In this document: positions 45,501 to 61,954 of the stretch, piece after piece | Layout of the letters: each line of letters opens with the position of its first letter | Position numbering within the stretch: the stretch's first letter is position 1 | Source: Nematostella vectensis | Taxonomy: Eukaryota > Cnidaria > Anthozoa > Actiniaria > Edwardsiidae | Direction of reading: 5' to 3' | Length of the DNA: 64,000 nucleotides | NCBI RefSeq assembly: GCF_932526225.1 | Contig: NC_064042.1 | Coordinates: 3,269,001-3,333,000, forward strand | Notes under the pieces: model-generated | Database searches by the model: none | Seen by the model: the letters and a program-made list of their open reading frames with translations, nothing else | Told to the model about the DNA's origin: nothing | Position numbers and translations under genes: made by a program

Positions 45501-46544
45501 GCTTTGAGAATAACAGTTTACGTACGGGTCTATTGCGCAAGTGAACGGTGTAAGGAAAACAAGAAATCTAGAGCTTTGTCCTTACTGTCTCGTCATCGTT
45601 CACAACCAATTATTTCTATTGCTGCTTTGGCTAAAATAGCGAACTTAAAAAAGAAAGGAACATTAGTGTAGTAACAATTTATTTTCTTTTTCGTAGGGAT
45701 TACCAGAACCTCGGGCCCTTTGAGAGAATTATAAAACCCAAGTGTTTAGAAACCCTACAAAAATGGTAAACGTTTTGACAGAAGTTTTGATCTACATAGA
45801 TAATAGAAGTTTTGTTTAAGTTGATTGCTTTCTTATATTCAATCTGCCTTGTTTTGGGAGTTATTGTTAAAAGTTATCTGTTTAGGGAAGCTTATAGAAA
45901 AGGCTGTAGTGTGGATTATGAAGAAGTCATCTAGTGGCACCGAATATTCGGTCAACTCTGGCGCGCGCCATTATGGAAAATGATTCTTTGTTGACTTAGG
46001 TACACTTAGCTAGGCCCCTAAATAGACTTCTCTTTGGCTCATTTACTGGATCCGTGCCTTTGTCCTCCCTTGCGCACTTATCACCTGGGTTTCGACCTTT
46101 TGAGAAAATAGCTCCAAACACTACCACCCCCACTATTACCCCGCAACACCGAGTCAAATCAAATTACTTCTTACAATGCGCCGTTTATTATGCTTGTGTT
46201 TGCCTAGTGATTGCTTTGTGAACGATTCACGGCTTTCGCACGAAGTGGTAACCCCTGTTTGCTTGATTGTTTTATTACAGTATATTGAGTGGTTGTCACG
46301 TGACCTGCCTAATAAAGCGGACCGGTATACTCGGGGTAGTTTAGTCGAGGCCAGCACTGGGTCTTAACGAAAATACCACGACTTATCCAACTCACATCAA
46401 ACCGGTAAAAATCAAGCAAATTAATAACTCCGATTTTATCTACGATGGTTTCTTCTGATTCATTCCAGCTCTCGACGTAAAAGCTCCCTTTGATTTTCAC
46501 GCTCTCTCTCGTCTATTTCAGATTTGAAACAATCACGCTTAAAG
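42551..46544. other. upstream region of ovo gene B
   Basis: No gene recognised. A local duplication around CATTAGTACCTCGC occurs at 44110 and 44240. The region 44080-45000 is richer in CpG-containing words and may be regulatory. A good acceptor (CTCGTCTATTTCAG, ending at 46521) lies 23 bp before the ATG of ovo B, suggesting a spliced non-coding first exon further upstream. Confidence 0.4.
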
Positions 46545-46632
46545 ATGCCGAGATCATTTTTGGTCAAGAAAAAACGAGCGAAACTCGCCAACGGAGAAAG
46601 CGACGACCCGGCGGAGCTAAGTCAACATGAAG
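46545..46632 (+). CDS. ovo: ovo/OVOL zinc-finger factor B, coding exon 1 (SNAG)
   Basis: ATG at 46545; 29 codons plus one base, then donor GAAG|GTAATG. The protein starts MPRSFLVKKKRAKLANG, a textbook SNAG repressor motif. The coding length (88 nt) and phase (1) equal those of the first coding exon of ovo gene A, which supports common origin of the two genes. The downstream joining codon is GAT (Asp). The exon was found from the motif plus the splice signal and is too short for ordinary ORF lists. Confidence 0.92.
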
Positions 46633-49600
46633 GTAATGATTTGCGCGAACATGTACAGATCTTGCTAACACCACGACACGGGCTTATTAATTGAAGGCAT
46701 GTAACTCGCCTTGTGTTGCTCAGCATCAAACATTCTATGATCGCATTTAGCATTACATGCACTAAAATATAGCGGACCACGCTGACCTCATCGTCATTAT
46801 AATTTCTTTGTGGTGGCGAGCGAAAAAAGGTAACTCCCAAATTATGTGCAAACAACGGTCACGAAGGCGTCAGGCAATGTACATGTGTTTGGGTTGTGTC
46901 TTGTGGAGTAGATTCGTAGCGGACAGTATCTTTCTGTTACAATTTGGATGTAAGTACGCATGCAAATTGTGGAGACTAAATGATGTTGGATCGTCAACTG
47001 ATAAAGTTTCTTTTTTAAGAGAAACCGCCAGCAAAACACGAGATAAGCTAGACAGAAGGGAGGGATCTTGGCTACTGTATTGCGGGATTATTTAATGGAA
47101 CGAACAATAGGGCTTGTGCTAGCTTTTGGACTGATTTGCAGGCCCGTTAGGGGGTTGAAAGCACCAGATACCGTTACAACACAAGCCGCGAAATGCCTTT
47201 TATCCGCGCTTTTTATCAGAAACAGCAATATGTTTTAAAAACCAAGCAGTTAAAAAAAGGAACTTTCTTGAAACGACTTAGAAACACTAGGCCTCACTAA
47301 GGTGTTGTTTTGATGTTTTTTTTTACAGTAGTTAATTGGTAAAAAGATTTCACAATGAGCATAAATATCTTTTCATATTCAAATAATACGATGTTGGGAC
47401 GTTATACAAAGAAATTAATGGGAGTAGGAATTGTTCTTTTACAAATGCCTTTGTTAAGTTATTGAGCGAACACGCGCCATTAACAGAACCATGCACACCG
47501 AGATGTATTGTTGTGGGCTAAGCGTCTTGTATACATTTCAACAGAAAACGTTGTTCCCCTGCTACGTCGAGCGCGTGGCAGGCTTGATAATAGCCTAACA
47601 CCTTAATAAAACAGCTTTTGAAAGTCAATTAAAACAGTCGCGTAGTACGCGGGCATATAACTGACTTTAATTGTGTCATACTTTTTGGCTTATGCAGTAA
47701 AAAAGTGAGTCAAGAACGTGGTATTTTTGTAAGGTGATACGGTTTGAAAAAAAAATCTAATGGCGGGTCTCAACGTGGCTGAAAACACTAAGTAGTGATA
47801 CCGAAATTTCTGTGTAAATAAGAACGATATATATCACACCTAAGCAATTTTTCACTTTCAAATAAAGGCAGATGAAATGGAACCTATGGTTTTAGAAACT
47901 AAATTAGAAAAGAGAGCTAAATTCGTAGTACGATGTTTTGATCATAAAGTATATAGGTTAATCGTCCCTTAGACTTAGGGCTAATGGTCTGTATACTTAA
48001 TAGACACATTTATTGCCTCAATAACCTCTATAGGCCAAGTAGTGTTATATTTGTCAGCCAGTCCAGATGTCATAATCAAACCAACACTAAAGAATACACT
48101 GTATATTTTACACACAGCCTATATTTACCACCTAACGCCCCGAAAAGTTACATATCTATCATGGTGAGGGTTCCATTCGTGTTCAAGACTAGGTTATCGC
48201 TGAAAGGTTTCTTTCCGTTTTTGAGTCGGGCAGGTGCGGAAGAGCTATTCCAGTTACATTTGGTTATTACACTATATTATCACGGCGGACCGGGCCGGGC
48301 TGAGTAGGCGATATTATATCCTCAGCTCCTAATGCCTTTTAACTTAAGCTTGTGATTTCTGTCTTGGCATAAGACAAGAGGGTTTCATTTATCCGCCCCA
48401 TATATCTGATTAATACTTTACACTGATCCATATACGCTATAGAAAGGCTCTAATTACTCCCTGATCTTAGTTTACAATGAACTTCTCTCATTTCTCTATT
48501 TTGAAGCCTTCTCTTACAGACATTACAAAAATCCATAGAAAATCCCGACCCTCGTGAATCTCTTATGAACTTGATTCGGGTTTTTCTTTGGGGATGAATT
48601 TTGGCGCATTTAACGGGACTACGTCAATCTATCCTTAAACTGTTTTATATTGAATACGTGCCAAACACTCAAACGTTTTATTCGTCTGTAATATAGGTCC
48701 CTTTTGGTAAAAGTAGTAGGCGTATTGCGGCCCTGTACTCGATGCCTAGTTCTTAAGATCGATAAACTGAGCTTTGCTAGTCTGGAATCAGTGCTATCGC
48801 TTGCATCGACTAGATTTCCTTCCCGCAATCTGAGCTAATGACTAGAAATCGGTTCTAACTAACCCGATATAACAGAGTGACGTCAGAGAAGCATTGCTGA
48901 TAAGGCAGTCGTGGAAAGGACAGTTGAAAGACAACACGACCGTTGTTGGCCATCGTCTTTTTTTTAATAAATTGGACACAGAAAATAATAGAAAAGAAAA
49001 ATAACAAGATATATTAATGTAGAATGTGTCTTGAATAAAAGAGTAACAAAAACACTAAGACAGAACATCACTTTCAGCAAATCCTAAAGAAAAAAACTGT
49101 GGCAGAGATGGAAAAGCGACGAAGACCCTTTATTAGCCAAAAAGCCAGAGAGCATCTTTTAATTCGATTAAAAAGTCTGCAGCTAAGCTCAACTAAAACC
49201 GATTTCTCTTCGAATCTGTACTCGGCTGGTCCAATAATAACACCAAAACCAAACACATGCCCGTTCCCACGTATTTTCTTTTAATTTCAGTTATTTTAAT
49301 GTCTAAAAAGTTTACGTGGGTGATATTTCAAACCCGAATAAGAGCAGAAAAAACACCGAGTGCCTATTGACAATGTTATGGCAGAAACGTTAAATAAAAT
49401 GGCCAAGAAAGTAGACTCTTTGAGAGGACACTCATATGCAATATTTGAAGCACAAGTGAGATTAACCGTAGAGCAAAATAAAATTATCAAAACAAACGCA
49501 CATAATGTAAAATAGGATAAACAATCCCTAAATTGCTGGCTATTAATTAACCTTCACGGTTCATGAAGCGGCGATGAAATAAACTCAATAGTTCCCGTAG

Positions 49601-50221
49601 TACCGCCTCGGGTCAGACTCAGAGACGACCTAATAGCCCTAATTCTTCCAGCGAAAAGAGTGGTTGTTTATACTTGGGTGAAGGGCGTAGATTTGTGATT
49701 GGTGTGTTATGAGAATGCGAGCATTTTTCCGCTGACAAATCAGTTACAATCCTCGAACAATAGGTGCGGGCAGTGAACTTAAAACACTCTGGTGCCGTTT
49801 TGTTTGCCTTAAAACCTAAAACATAATTGAAATGTATTCATACTCACGCCCGAAAGGGTCGAAAGGCATACAAAAATTTCCATCACAGCTCAGTTCGATA
49901 TTTCCGTTCCCCTCCGATATTTTATCGGTGACAAGATAATAGAAATAATGTACAATACGCAGTTAAAATTTTATCTTTGTAGGAAATATGTTCAATATTA
50001 GATAATCCGTTTGGGTGAATGCTCCTTGCGCGAGTTTGAAATGGAATATATATATATATTATAAAATATACAAATATATATTTTGCGACTGTTAAACACA
50101 CCGAAAAAACTAAAGGCAAATAAAGATATGCCCTAACGGTTTTCAGTAAATATTTTTATTCTTAGTAATGCCCGGCATGCAACCTTTCCAAAAAAAAAAA
50201 AGCGTTAGTCAACAAATATTC

Positions 50222-50445
50222 CAGGATAGCGAAACAAGATGGCGGATTCTCTCTCCGTCAGGGAAATGAAACTATACTAGAAACAGACAGAAAAATCGGA
50301 TTTTATCATGCATTATTTTTTAAAATTCAGGATAGCGAAACCAGACGGCGGATTCTCTCTCATTCATTCAGTCATTAAAAAAGGGAAATAAAACTATACT
50401 AGAAACATACAGAATAATCGGATATTATCATGTATTACTTAAAAA
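50222..50445. repeat. 106-bp tandem duplication in the ovo B intron
   Basis: Two copies, each beginning CAGGATAGCGAAAC and containing GGCGGATTCTCTCT, ACTATACTAGAAACA and TATCATG. The second has a small insertion. Confidence 0.85.
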
Positions 50446-53400
50446 AAGAGAGTTCGTGGTAAAGTCTGTGGCAATCAAGTGTGCAGAAAAACCGTTGCGC
50501 AGTTTAATACAGCGGCAGTGGGCTTCATTTTCAGGATTTGGACGAGAAGTAACAAGCCGTTTTCGTGATGTACTTCAACGCTGCATTGAATTGTAGTAAA
50601 AGCAAAATAGAAGATTAACAAGAAAAAAAATAAAGTTATTCGCAATTCGCAGCAAGTGATATTTCATTTTAAAGTTGTGCATTTTTTCTAGAGGTTTTTA
50701 AAAGCCTCGAGTTTCCGTCTAGCAATCTAAAATATCGCACTTTTAGCACGTCTTTGTCGTTTTCTCAGTGTGTTATCTAAATTACAGTTGTAACGCGAAC
50801 ATGGAACGAACGATATCTTCTACTCTGTAAAAGAAATTACTTTATCTCTGTCACTAATAAATCCCTTATACCCCACTTAAACTAAATCCCAAAATTATTT
50901 GTTTGTTTATCATAAAGATAACACGAAAAACACCGGAGAACTTTATTCCTTTTCTCTGATTTGGGTAGAAATTGCCGGTAGATCTTTATCCTTCTTAGCG
51001 CAGACTTCTCGATTTCTTCGCGATTTTCTATGCCAAAAGGGCTAAAAAGGTTCGTCCTAATGACAATCGTTTTACTTTGTTGACATATGTATAAATGTTC
51101 GCCGTTTTTATCGCTACTGTGAAGTTGATTTTCCCGTTAACGGCGTCGACAAGATATAGGGTGTTAGTCAGTAAATTGGAAAATTTACGTACGTTCGAAA
51201 GACAAGATAAGACATAATAAAATCCCCAATTATACTGAGAAAAGATTAAAACAAAGTTTCATTACGGGAATCACCGATTCGGCTTCTTAAGACAACTTTG
51301 AGCTCGCAAACTGCACTGCAATCGGCCTCATATTTGTAGTAACATCTAAAACAAATATTTTTATCAGTAACCCAGTATGTGGTCACAGTTTTTTAGATAC
51401 ATTTCTCGATATCAATAGCTCTATCCAGCATAAAATATAAAAGAATCATGGAACATAATAAATGCAAGGGAATAAGAAATTAGAATTTGTCTGGTTAAAA
51501 AAAAAATATATATACGCCACGTCGATTTCTCCGACTAATTATGATTTCGTCCCATTTGTGATCAAATCGGCAATTCCTAATATGTGATCACCAAAAATAT
51601 TAACCTCTTTCCAGACCTTAATGCAATAACGTTTTTTTCCCCTAATAACAAAAACGTGTTTTATTACATCCAAATCTTATTGAAAATTAATCGCAGTTTT
51701 ATCCAATAAAGATATGGTGTTATTAAGGAAGGAACGTCAAGGAACGAGCAATACAGACAGTTTAGACTATCCTATAAAAACGGTTGGTCAGTCATTCTGT
51801 TATTCTGCTTACAGCATAAGGGTTCTTTCTCGACAAAGACCACTAACTCCTTTTTTGAACAGAGCTCGCTTAGTGTAACAATAGGTAACATGATACGCCT
51901 ATTAAACTCTCCCTACAACAGACAGCTGCGCAGATTTCTCCTTGGGCCCTATTAGAGGCTATAGGGCTTCACTCAAGCTAGGAACTCTGTCGCACTAAGG
52001 CTATTTGTAAAGTAACATTGCCTGTAACTTTGTAATGCAGTTGTGTTCTAGTTCTAGAAAGGGTAGATGTCGAAGACCTCTTTTTTAACATCATTTAATG
52101 AACATGGCCGCATCTCTACGTTTGTAGCATTTATTGAAAAAGCTGTTTCTATGGTGTTTTATGGGACCGTATTAGCATATTTATTAAGACGATATATTGC
52201 TAGATATTATGTGAACTTTGAGTATATTACCTAGATGAGTATATTAACTTGCTACCCCAATTACGGAGTTTGATTCCCTATTAAAATCGAGCGCTCAACG
52301 TTGAAGGTAACTGCGGTCCCTTAAATTTTGTACAGTAAATGAACCCCAGATGAATTATTTCCTCTTCTTCCTTTCTGTCACAAAAGGTACAAAATTGGCA
52401 ATTTATTTGGGTACATTATTGAATACCTTTAAATAGAGGGCATTAGGGTGGAATGACTGGGACTCAAACTCGCACGTTTATGTCTGCATACTCGTGCCAA
52501 AAGGGCACCTTTAATGGATCCCATTATGAACACAAGAGTTTAGCGAAAATTCTAAAGCCCTTGAAAGCGTCCTAGATTGTTTTCGCTTTTGAATCGACCA
52601 TTAGTAAAGGAAGAACTGGGCAATTGATTGTCGAGAGGAGAGGGGGACGTGAGCAAACACTCGGGAAAAAGCGTAGAAGGGCTGACAAGTGGTAGCGTAG
52701 CGTGTATGTTTAGCTGTTGAGCTTATTGTTGAGTTGATCAAGCCCAGCCATCATCGTCACTTAGCGGGTAAACTTCACACAAAGTTCTTTCTTAAGCGGG
52801 TTGACAGTCTATGGTATTGGTGTTGGTTCAGGCGAGTCGCTACTCATTTGTCGCCTGAAAACGGGCACTTTAACAGTTTTTCCGCGTTAAGAGGATAAAA
52901 CAAATATTGGAAAGATGATGAGCGTTTATTGATGTTTCGAATCACTGTATTGCCCTTGAGCAGGCGTGTGCCGGTGGTCTAATCAAGCCAACTTGGCCCA
53001 GGAAGCAACCTGTCACGGCACTATAGAATAATTCTTCTCTAATGATTTTAATGCGTGTTTTCAATCTACGTTGTACCTTTTAGCTAAACCATGTCTTAAG
53101 ATCATTATGATTTTCTGCAACATCCGCCATATGGAAGTAAATCACAAACAATGTAGAAGGCCAAAAACGCGTTTGGAATATCTCTCAATGAGCCCCCTTT
53201 TAAAGATCCGAAGTCTGTACATTAACTTAAAGAGTCTGGCCAAAATAGAACGTTTTAGTGCGAGAGGAAAAGCACGTTGTAGAATTCCGATCTGAAGTGG
53301 ATATAAACCTAAGACCCTCTTCTCGTGTCGGCAATCTCTTTGATTTTCATATCTCAAGAACCACTACTCGGGATGAACTAATCCAAGGCCCCGGTTCACT

Positions 53401-54374
53401 GAGGAGCAGTACACGAAGCCGCGTGTGGTTTCTATGACCGCTACGGCAATTGCCAGCATTTCGCTGATAACACCGTATTATCTCGAGTAAAGTTCTAGAA
53501 AGCTGAAATCCGGGAAAATCCTAGCATCCCTTTATTTTATCCAATAGGGATTTTAGCAAAGATTAGCTAAGCCGGGTGGGATTTCTTGAGAAAAAATGGA
53601 ATCGAATACCGTGCGTGTCCTTCAAAAAGTTTTTGTTTTATTTTCTGTCCAATTAATTTTGATTTAGCTTTTCCTATTTCCTAAATATGCATTTTCTTAG
53701 GTGTTGTCCTATTTCCACGTATTTTTGCGCCCTCCAGAAGCTTGAAAGGGTAGCCCATTTTTGGAATGTTTATCTATTCAACTTTTTATTTTATGGCTTA
53801 AACTATTTCATACAGTTTTATAAATGTGTCTATTTTGTTACAAACACTTCCACGAGAATTTAAACAAGATTTTTTGGAACACTTTAACAGCGCAGAATAT
53901 TAAAACATGACAATCGAGAACTTGGACAAAAAGACCCGGTACTTGCTACGATAAGACATGAGCGCCAAGGTCTAATGACCAAAAATTTTAATTTACTAAA
54001 ATTATTGTAAAATTATTGGATGGTTAAACACTTTAAAATGGGCAAAGGCGCTACAAAAGGACAAGCGTCAATGGTAGGCAAAGGCTCTAGTTTTCCTGAA
54101 GCATGAAAATGTTTAAGTACCCCCCATCCATTCAGGATTAATGAGCACAACGTAGGTATAACTTGGGGCGGATTCAGGCTCGTTAACCTCAGAAATTATT
54201 ATTTCTTCGATAGCTCGTTCTTTTGTCGGTGCGCGTCTCAACTATGTATCCAAGTAGAATTAACTTCTATCATTAAGTTTGTATTAAGGGCGATCCTTAT
54301 AACTAATCTGGGGTCATTCTATAGTTAAAGGCATTGTAAACTATTAAGGGTACCGAAATGGTACAAGATACTAC

Positions 54375-54455
54375 CCGAGTCACTGCCGAATACTATCCGA
54401 GCCACCGCCAAATATCATCCGAGTCATTGCCGAATACTATCCGAGCCACTTTCAT
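54375..54455. repeat. 22-bp tandem array near the ovo B acceptor
   Basis: Four consecutive units start at 54375, 54397, 54419 and 54441; the consensus opens CCGAGYCAYYGCC and continues RAATAYYAT. It ends about 230 bp before the acceptor of coding exon 2. Confidence 0.9.
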
Positions 54456-54597
54456 TATGAACTCAGCTTCATAGTGCCGAATACCGAACTTACAGGTAAC
54501 ACAATAAATGAATAACACGCGAGTACGTCTTGCGCGAGCCATACGGGTGCCTAAGCCAAGCCCAGTGCCTATTGGTCGCTTTCTATCCATCTAATAG

Positions 54598-56751
<2,154 letters not shown>

Positions 56752-56758
56752 CGTCATG

Positions 56759-56830
56759 AACTACCAAAAAGTCGTGGCGTCCCACCAACAGGAAACGAAC
56801 AGGGTACTAAGGCTGAATGGAAATGCCCCT
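56759..56830 (+). pseudogene. duplicated C-terminal coding segment after the ovo B stop
   Basis: Aligns with 56671-56746 at an offset of 88 nt, hence in the +1 frame and beyond the stop. In that frame it reads NYQKVVASHQQETNRVLRL, clearly like [19 protein letters not shown] of the genuine C-terminus. Most differences are synonymous or conservative. It may be a relic of a longer C-terminus, or an alternative end. Confidence 0.7.
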
Positions 56831-56983
56831 CCCCATCGTCCTGTCGTCATCGTGACGTCATATTCCATCAGGATGAATATGATGTCTTACCTAAAAAGAG
56901 GCTAAAAAGATGCAGAGACTTCCCAAAAACGGCTCTGTGCTTTGACGTTATCATGACGTAAAATTACTTCAGAATATAGCGAA

Positions 56984-56989
56984 AATAAA
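56984..56989 (+). terminator. polyadenylation signal of ovo gene B
   Basis: AATAAA about 230 bp after the ovo B stop codon; first good hexamer downstream. Confidence 0.55.
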
Positions 56990-58602
56990 ATTGTAATTTT
57001 GCGGTTGCACAGCAGCGTGCTTGGTTTGCATTGTAGACAATTGACACTAAGATAACAGCTGTTGTGCAATGAGGTAATTTAAAGGCTGTACTGAAATTGC
57101 TTTCTTTGACATTATAAATCGAAACGTGGTGATCTGGTATCAAGGAACAAGCCAATATATTTTTTTCCAAAAAAATAGAACTATATATAATTCTCTCTAC
57201 CAATGAATGAGCTAAGAACAAATATGAAAATGTAAATAGAACTAAGCAAATAAATAAATAAATGAGATAAGATTAAATTATTGTATGAAATTCTGGGACA
57301 TTTTGCTTCATTATTGTCCATAAGACAATCTTTTAAGAAACAGAGAATCCTAAAGGGAAAGGGTGTGAGGAGGGGGTGGGGTGTAAAAGGCTGGGAGGGG
57401 AAGGAGGGAGTGAAAAGGGGCATCCTTTAGTTAGAATATGCACATATAAAGCTATAAAGCAACAAAAGAATGCCAGATCAAAACAAGTTATTCCTTCAAA
57501 ATATGTCAAATATAAGCTGATTTGATGAAATTCCGTCTTGCATTATTCTGGAATTGCTAATTAACAACATACTGACATAGATATAGTTGTAGCTTGTAAT
57601 AAAACTAATTAAATAAATAACAGTAAAGTATCTGAATACAGTAAAAAGTGACTTTAATGATGATTAAATGATGTAACATGAATGAACACAATTCCTTAGG
57701 AGGAAGAGAGTGAGTAAAGAGTATGCTCACTAGATGTGAACGTACACTCATAGCATATGCTTGTGCTTTTATACCTTATATAATAAGTATTGTTATACTT
57801 GTCATTCACAAAAAATGTTATTCTGCCTAGTATACTCTGATCACAGAATTCAATTGTTATTTTCATGCATGCACACTAGAATAGTGTTGATTCAAATGGG
57901 CATGACTTATTTTTTTGTTGCTTCTGCTTTATAAAATAAGTCCCAATCACTTCTTTGTTATTGCCTCGTATTTACAATACTTTATGACTCAATCTAAGGC
58001 TTCGCTTTGTTCTTATTTACTAAGCTTTGTACTTGAAACAGTCTAAAGGGAATGGCAACTTAACCTAAATATGTCCCTACTAAAGCGCAAGTTCATGTGT
58101 TAGGTGGGTGATCTAAGGAGGTGTCGATCTGAGAAATAGTCTTCAATTGCCCTGTTTCTGCTGAAACCCCACAGAAATACCTGCTTCACAGGCTAAATAT
58201 GTGGACTAATTATTAATTATAAATATTAATACATAATAATCAAAATTTATTATCCAATTAGACAGACCAAAATAAACAAATTTGCTTCTATGAAACACCC
58301 AGGGCAAAAGAGGTTAAAAAGTCTGTTTTAATTAAAATAAAAAGATAGTTTATAATTTGCTAATACAAATAAGCTGAACTCAGGGCACTGATAGGGCAGC
58401 ATTTTCAAATTTATTTATTTATTTGGGTCATTTCTAGTCTTTTAGGAGGGGCGTGAATGCTCATTTCTTTACTTAATGGCTTTGGTATTTTGAATAATAA
58501 TTATAAAATAATATAGGTTTTAACAAAACAGAATAGAATAAATAAATTTAAATAATGGACATAAATTTTGATATATAAGTTATGTACTACTCATTCTGGC
58601 TA
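56990..58602. other. intergenic, G-rich tract and repeat relic
   Basis: No gene. 57356-57421 is strongly G-rich (runs of 3-5 G). 58145-58195 carries CAGGCTAA preceded by CCCCACAGAAA, a relic of the AGCCTGCG-ended element family. AT-rich otherwise. Confidence 0.45.
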
Positions 58603-59503
58603 TTAGCCTGCATAGCAAGCATTTTTCAAAGAATGGGGCGAGCACAAAAAAGAGAGGGGGGGGGGGGGGAGAAGGAAACACTTGCCAGCACTCATTGTCT
58701 TTTTGAATCACAACAAAGAGTCTGCGATCATTTTCTGATCGTAGAATTAAAGGCTTCTGATTGGTGTGGCGGGGCTAACGCTGAATGACATTTCGCAGAT
58801 TCAGACTCACCATTTTTTAAAATAGCATTGCACAAGGATCCACTGAAAGAGGTTTTAACTGAGACAGGGTGCTTTATACAAACAGCTATTGGGTGGAGGA
58901 AATTTGTTAGCTATTTTGTCGATTGGTCCTAGCAAGGATATATTCCAACTCAAAGAAAGACAACATATGCTCGTGTGTTAGTTGTTCTCACCGTCAAGGT
59001 GGAATCGTGACGTTTGAGTTGGATTGGACCTTTTTTGCAGCTTGCAGTTTGGCTCTTTTCTTGTCTATGTAGATTTACAGTAGGTTTCTGAGCCGGTGCA
59101 TGATGTTGGGATCATGTTGAGATTGCTTAGTAAACTCTACATGTGTGTGTTTGCTTTTATATACAAAGCATGACAACCCAAATTGCGCTCAATGTGATGT
59201 CAATTTACAACATTTCATACTTTGCAATTTTTAGTTTGATTAAAAGAGAAGCACTTTACATTTCGCCCATCTATCTGCAAACCCTGCAACGGACCCTGAA
59301 TTAGATTGGGGGGAGGTTTTGGGGAGCTTCTTTTGACAGCTGTTTTTTTTATTTTTCACGCGTGTCAAGGTATGTCGCTTGGAGGCGTATCTGAGAAATA
59401 CTACGAGTGCTTGCAAGCCTTTCCTTCTCTCTCCCCATTCTTCGCGCGGTCCTGGTCTTTATTTCCGTTGAAACTCCACAGAAACGCTTGATACGCAGGC
59501 TAA
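58603..59503. mobile_element. 0.9-kb non-autonomous element with TTAGCCTGC ends
   Basis: Left end TTAGCCTGCATAGCAAGC, right end GCTTGATACGCAGGCTAA: inverted termini. Subterminal motifs also mirror each other (AATGGGGCGAG against its complement near 59440, and CTTGCCAGCACTCAT against its counterpart at 59402-59416). No transposase frame. Relics of the same family occur at 29476, 58145 and 62200. Confidence 0.7.
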
Positions 59504-61922
59504 CTGTCTATAGATACGGATTTTCATAACTTCAAAAGCTAGCCCTTGAACTCGCTAAATTAATTTTTGGCTAGAAAACCATCTCGTTTTCTCATAAAGG
59601 TATAAGTACTAAGTATCACATCTAGTGTTTTCTCCCCTGACAGGCAGTGTGATAAGAATTTCACAGATAATTAACCTTTACAGGCTAACAATCAAACATT
59701 ATAAAGTACCAGATATGCCAAGTAAACACAGATGATAATATTTTACCTTTCGTCCATAGCTGTTGTCAATGATCGTTTTCTTTGATGGAGAAACTCGTAT
59801 TATTGAGTAATCCCCCGAGGGCCCTGCCGCCATTTTGAGATTCAATTTTGGCGGGAAAAAGTTTATCCCATGATGCCCCAATAAACACAGGAAGACCGTA
59901 CCCCAGGAAAGGTCATTACTCAGGATGCCCTCCCCCCAGTTTCTACCTTCTTCTGTTTAGACTCTGATTATATCTCTTCTCCGAAATCTGATTTACGGTG
60001 CCCCACAGCCCTCGAAAGCTGCTATAAATACTTCTCCCCCTGTTGTGCTTCAGGCCAAAAGGTTAATTTCCAGCTCTCTTCATTCTCAATGGCTGTAATT
60101 TACCACCTTGTCAAATTTCTGACCTTAGAAATATTCTCAAAGAAATTGCGCTTTCAGAGTTCGGCACTCCCTTGCAGATAGTAATTTAATTGACAGGTTG
60201 ACAGTTGCCGATTGGCAAATTGCTGATTGATTGATAGATGCGCTTACAGGAGTACGCTAAAATAACAAATAAAAATAAATCCGTGTTTTCCCCCAACATA
60301 TTGTATAATTTGTTTTTGTGTAAATTGTTATAATTTCTCTCAATGATCTTCCAAAAAAATCTCATAATATAAAAAAATAACATGATATAAAATAACTGGG
60401 TGATAACAATGCATTTTATAGCAGATTTAGCTTATTACAATTCACACCTACAGGGAGTAGTGAAAGATATGCCCGCGCAAAAACAAACTCACATTACATT
60501 TCCTGTTGAGATTTGATCCAGTAGCATGAGTTTTTCCTCATAAATACTTTCCAGTTATCAAAATATTCGCTTGTGGTTTATTCCGACATCGCTTTCATTT
60601 TGAATCGGGACGATTATCTCTAAACAATAGGCGGTGTTGTGTTGTCACTTCCTGTATGACTAATTCCAGTCGTGTGAGTTTTTCGCACACTACTCCTCAT
60701 ACATGCTTCGCTGGTTCCATCGTTCTCCATCGTTCTGGTCGTTTGCTCTATAGAATAATTGCTGATATTAAGATACCAGCATTTTCTTTACAGAGTCTCA
60801 GCCATTATTCTAAGAATATGGAAATTGTGAGCGTATATGGATGCTTTTCGTGAACATGAAATCGCGGGACGTTAGTTTATTCAGGTAAGTAAAATAAATT
60901 TTATTTGAATTCTCCTAAAGTTCTTACAAGGCTTACAAAAACTGAACTGTAGCACTAAATTAACCTTACACTGAATTTGAGGGGCATGTGTTTGGGTTCC
61001 TAATTCTATTCCTTGGTGGTAGAGTTTATAGTATAGAGGCATTCAAGCTGTCTAGCATGAGATGTTTTTGACACTTATTTACAAAGTTTTCAGCAATGTT
61101 TACCGGGCCTACGAGGCCCATATAACCATCGTTCTAATCACGCATTCGCAAATTACTGTTCTCTCGATTTAAGGATTTTGGGATAATATGCTATGTTTTT
61201 AAAAGCTGTCTTCTTATCTCTCTCGCAATCTTTCGCATGCTTGTTTAACGAAATGTTGTGTTGGGAAAGACTTTGTACCATGAGCCGTGAATTTAGATTA
61301 TTCAGAATATTCAAGAGTTTGGACCATTATTTGTTTATCTTCTTGAATCAGTAGGGGAGGTTTTATTCCACAGAGTTTCGATAATTCTTAATCATTAATA
61401 ATAGTCGTGATTCATTTCTGAATATTTTGCTGTGGAGGTCATCCGTTCTGTGGGAAAAATCCGAAGCTCTCTCAAAGCCGTAAAAAAGTAATTATTGCTT
61501 AGTGTTGAATTAGTTCATCAATCACAACGTCAATATTGCTAACGGAACATCGTGTTATATTAACTGAAGCCCAAATTTATTTACCAAGAAAGACATAGCG
61601 TTAATAAACAACTGATAAACCCCTGACCCTCCTTTTCAAGTATGGGAATTAAGGTTTTAATATTAATTATACTTTCCATGAATCTGATAAAGGAATCACG
61701 CCAGTTTAGAAACTTTTTAGCTTGGATAACTACATAGATGATTGCACGGATAATTTGATAGCTTGTCAAGTGGTTTATTTACAAACAAATTCTGAAAAAA
61801 AAATTAAATTTGGAATTGTGAGCTTGTGCGGCTTCTTAAATTTCTTAGACCACACTCGGCGACAGGGGACCACCCCCTTCCTCATTGTTCAAAATCATTT
61901 GATTCTTCTTTTGATATTTCTT

Positions 61923-61954
<32 letters not shown>

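Noticed and set aside
45309-45671. 120-codon ATG-like frame with hydrophobic stretches
   Set aside because: No recognisable domain, no splice or polyadenylation context; compatible with chance.
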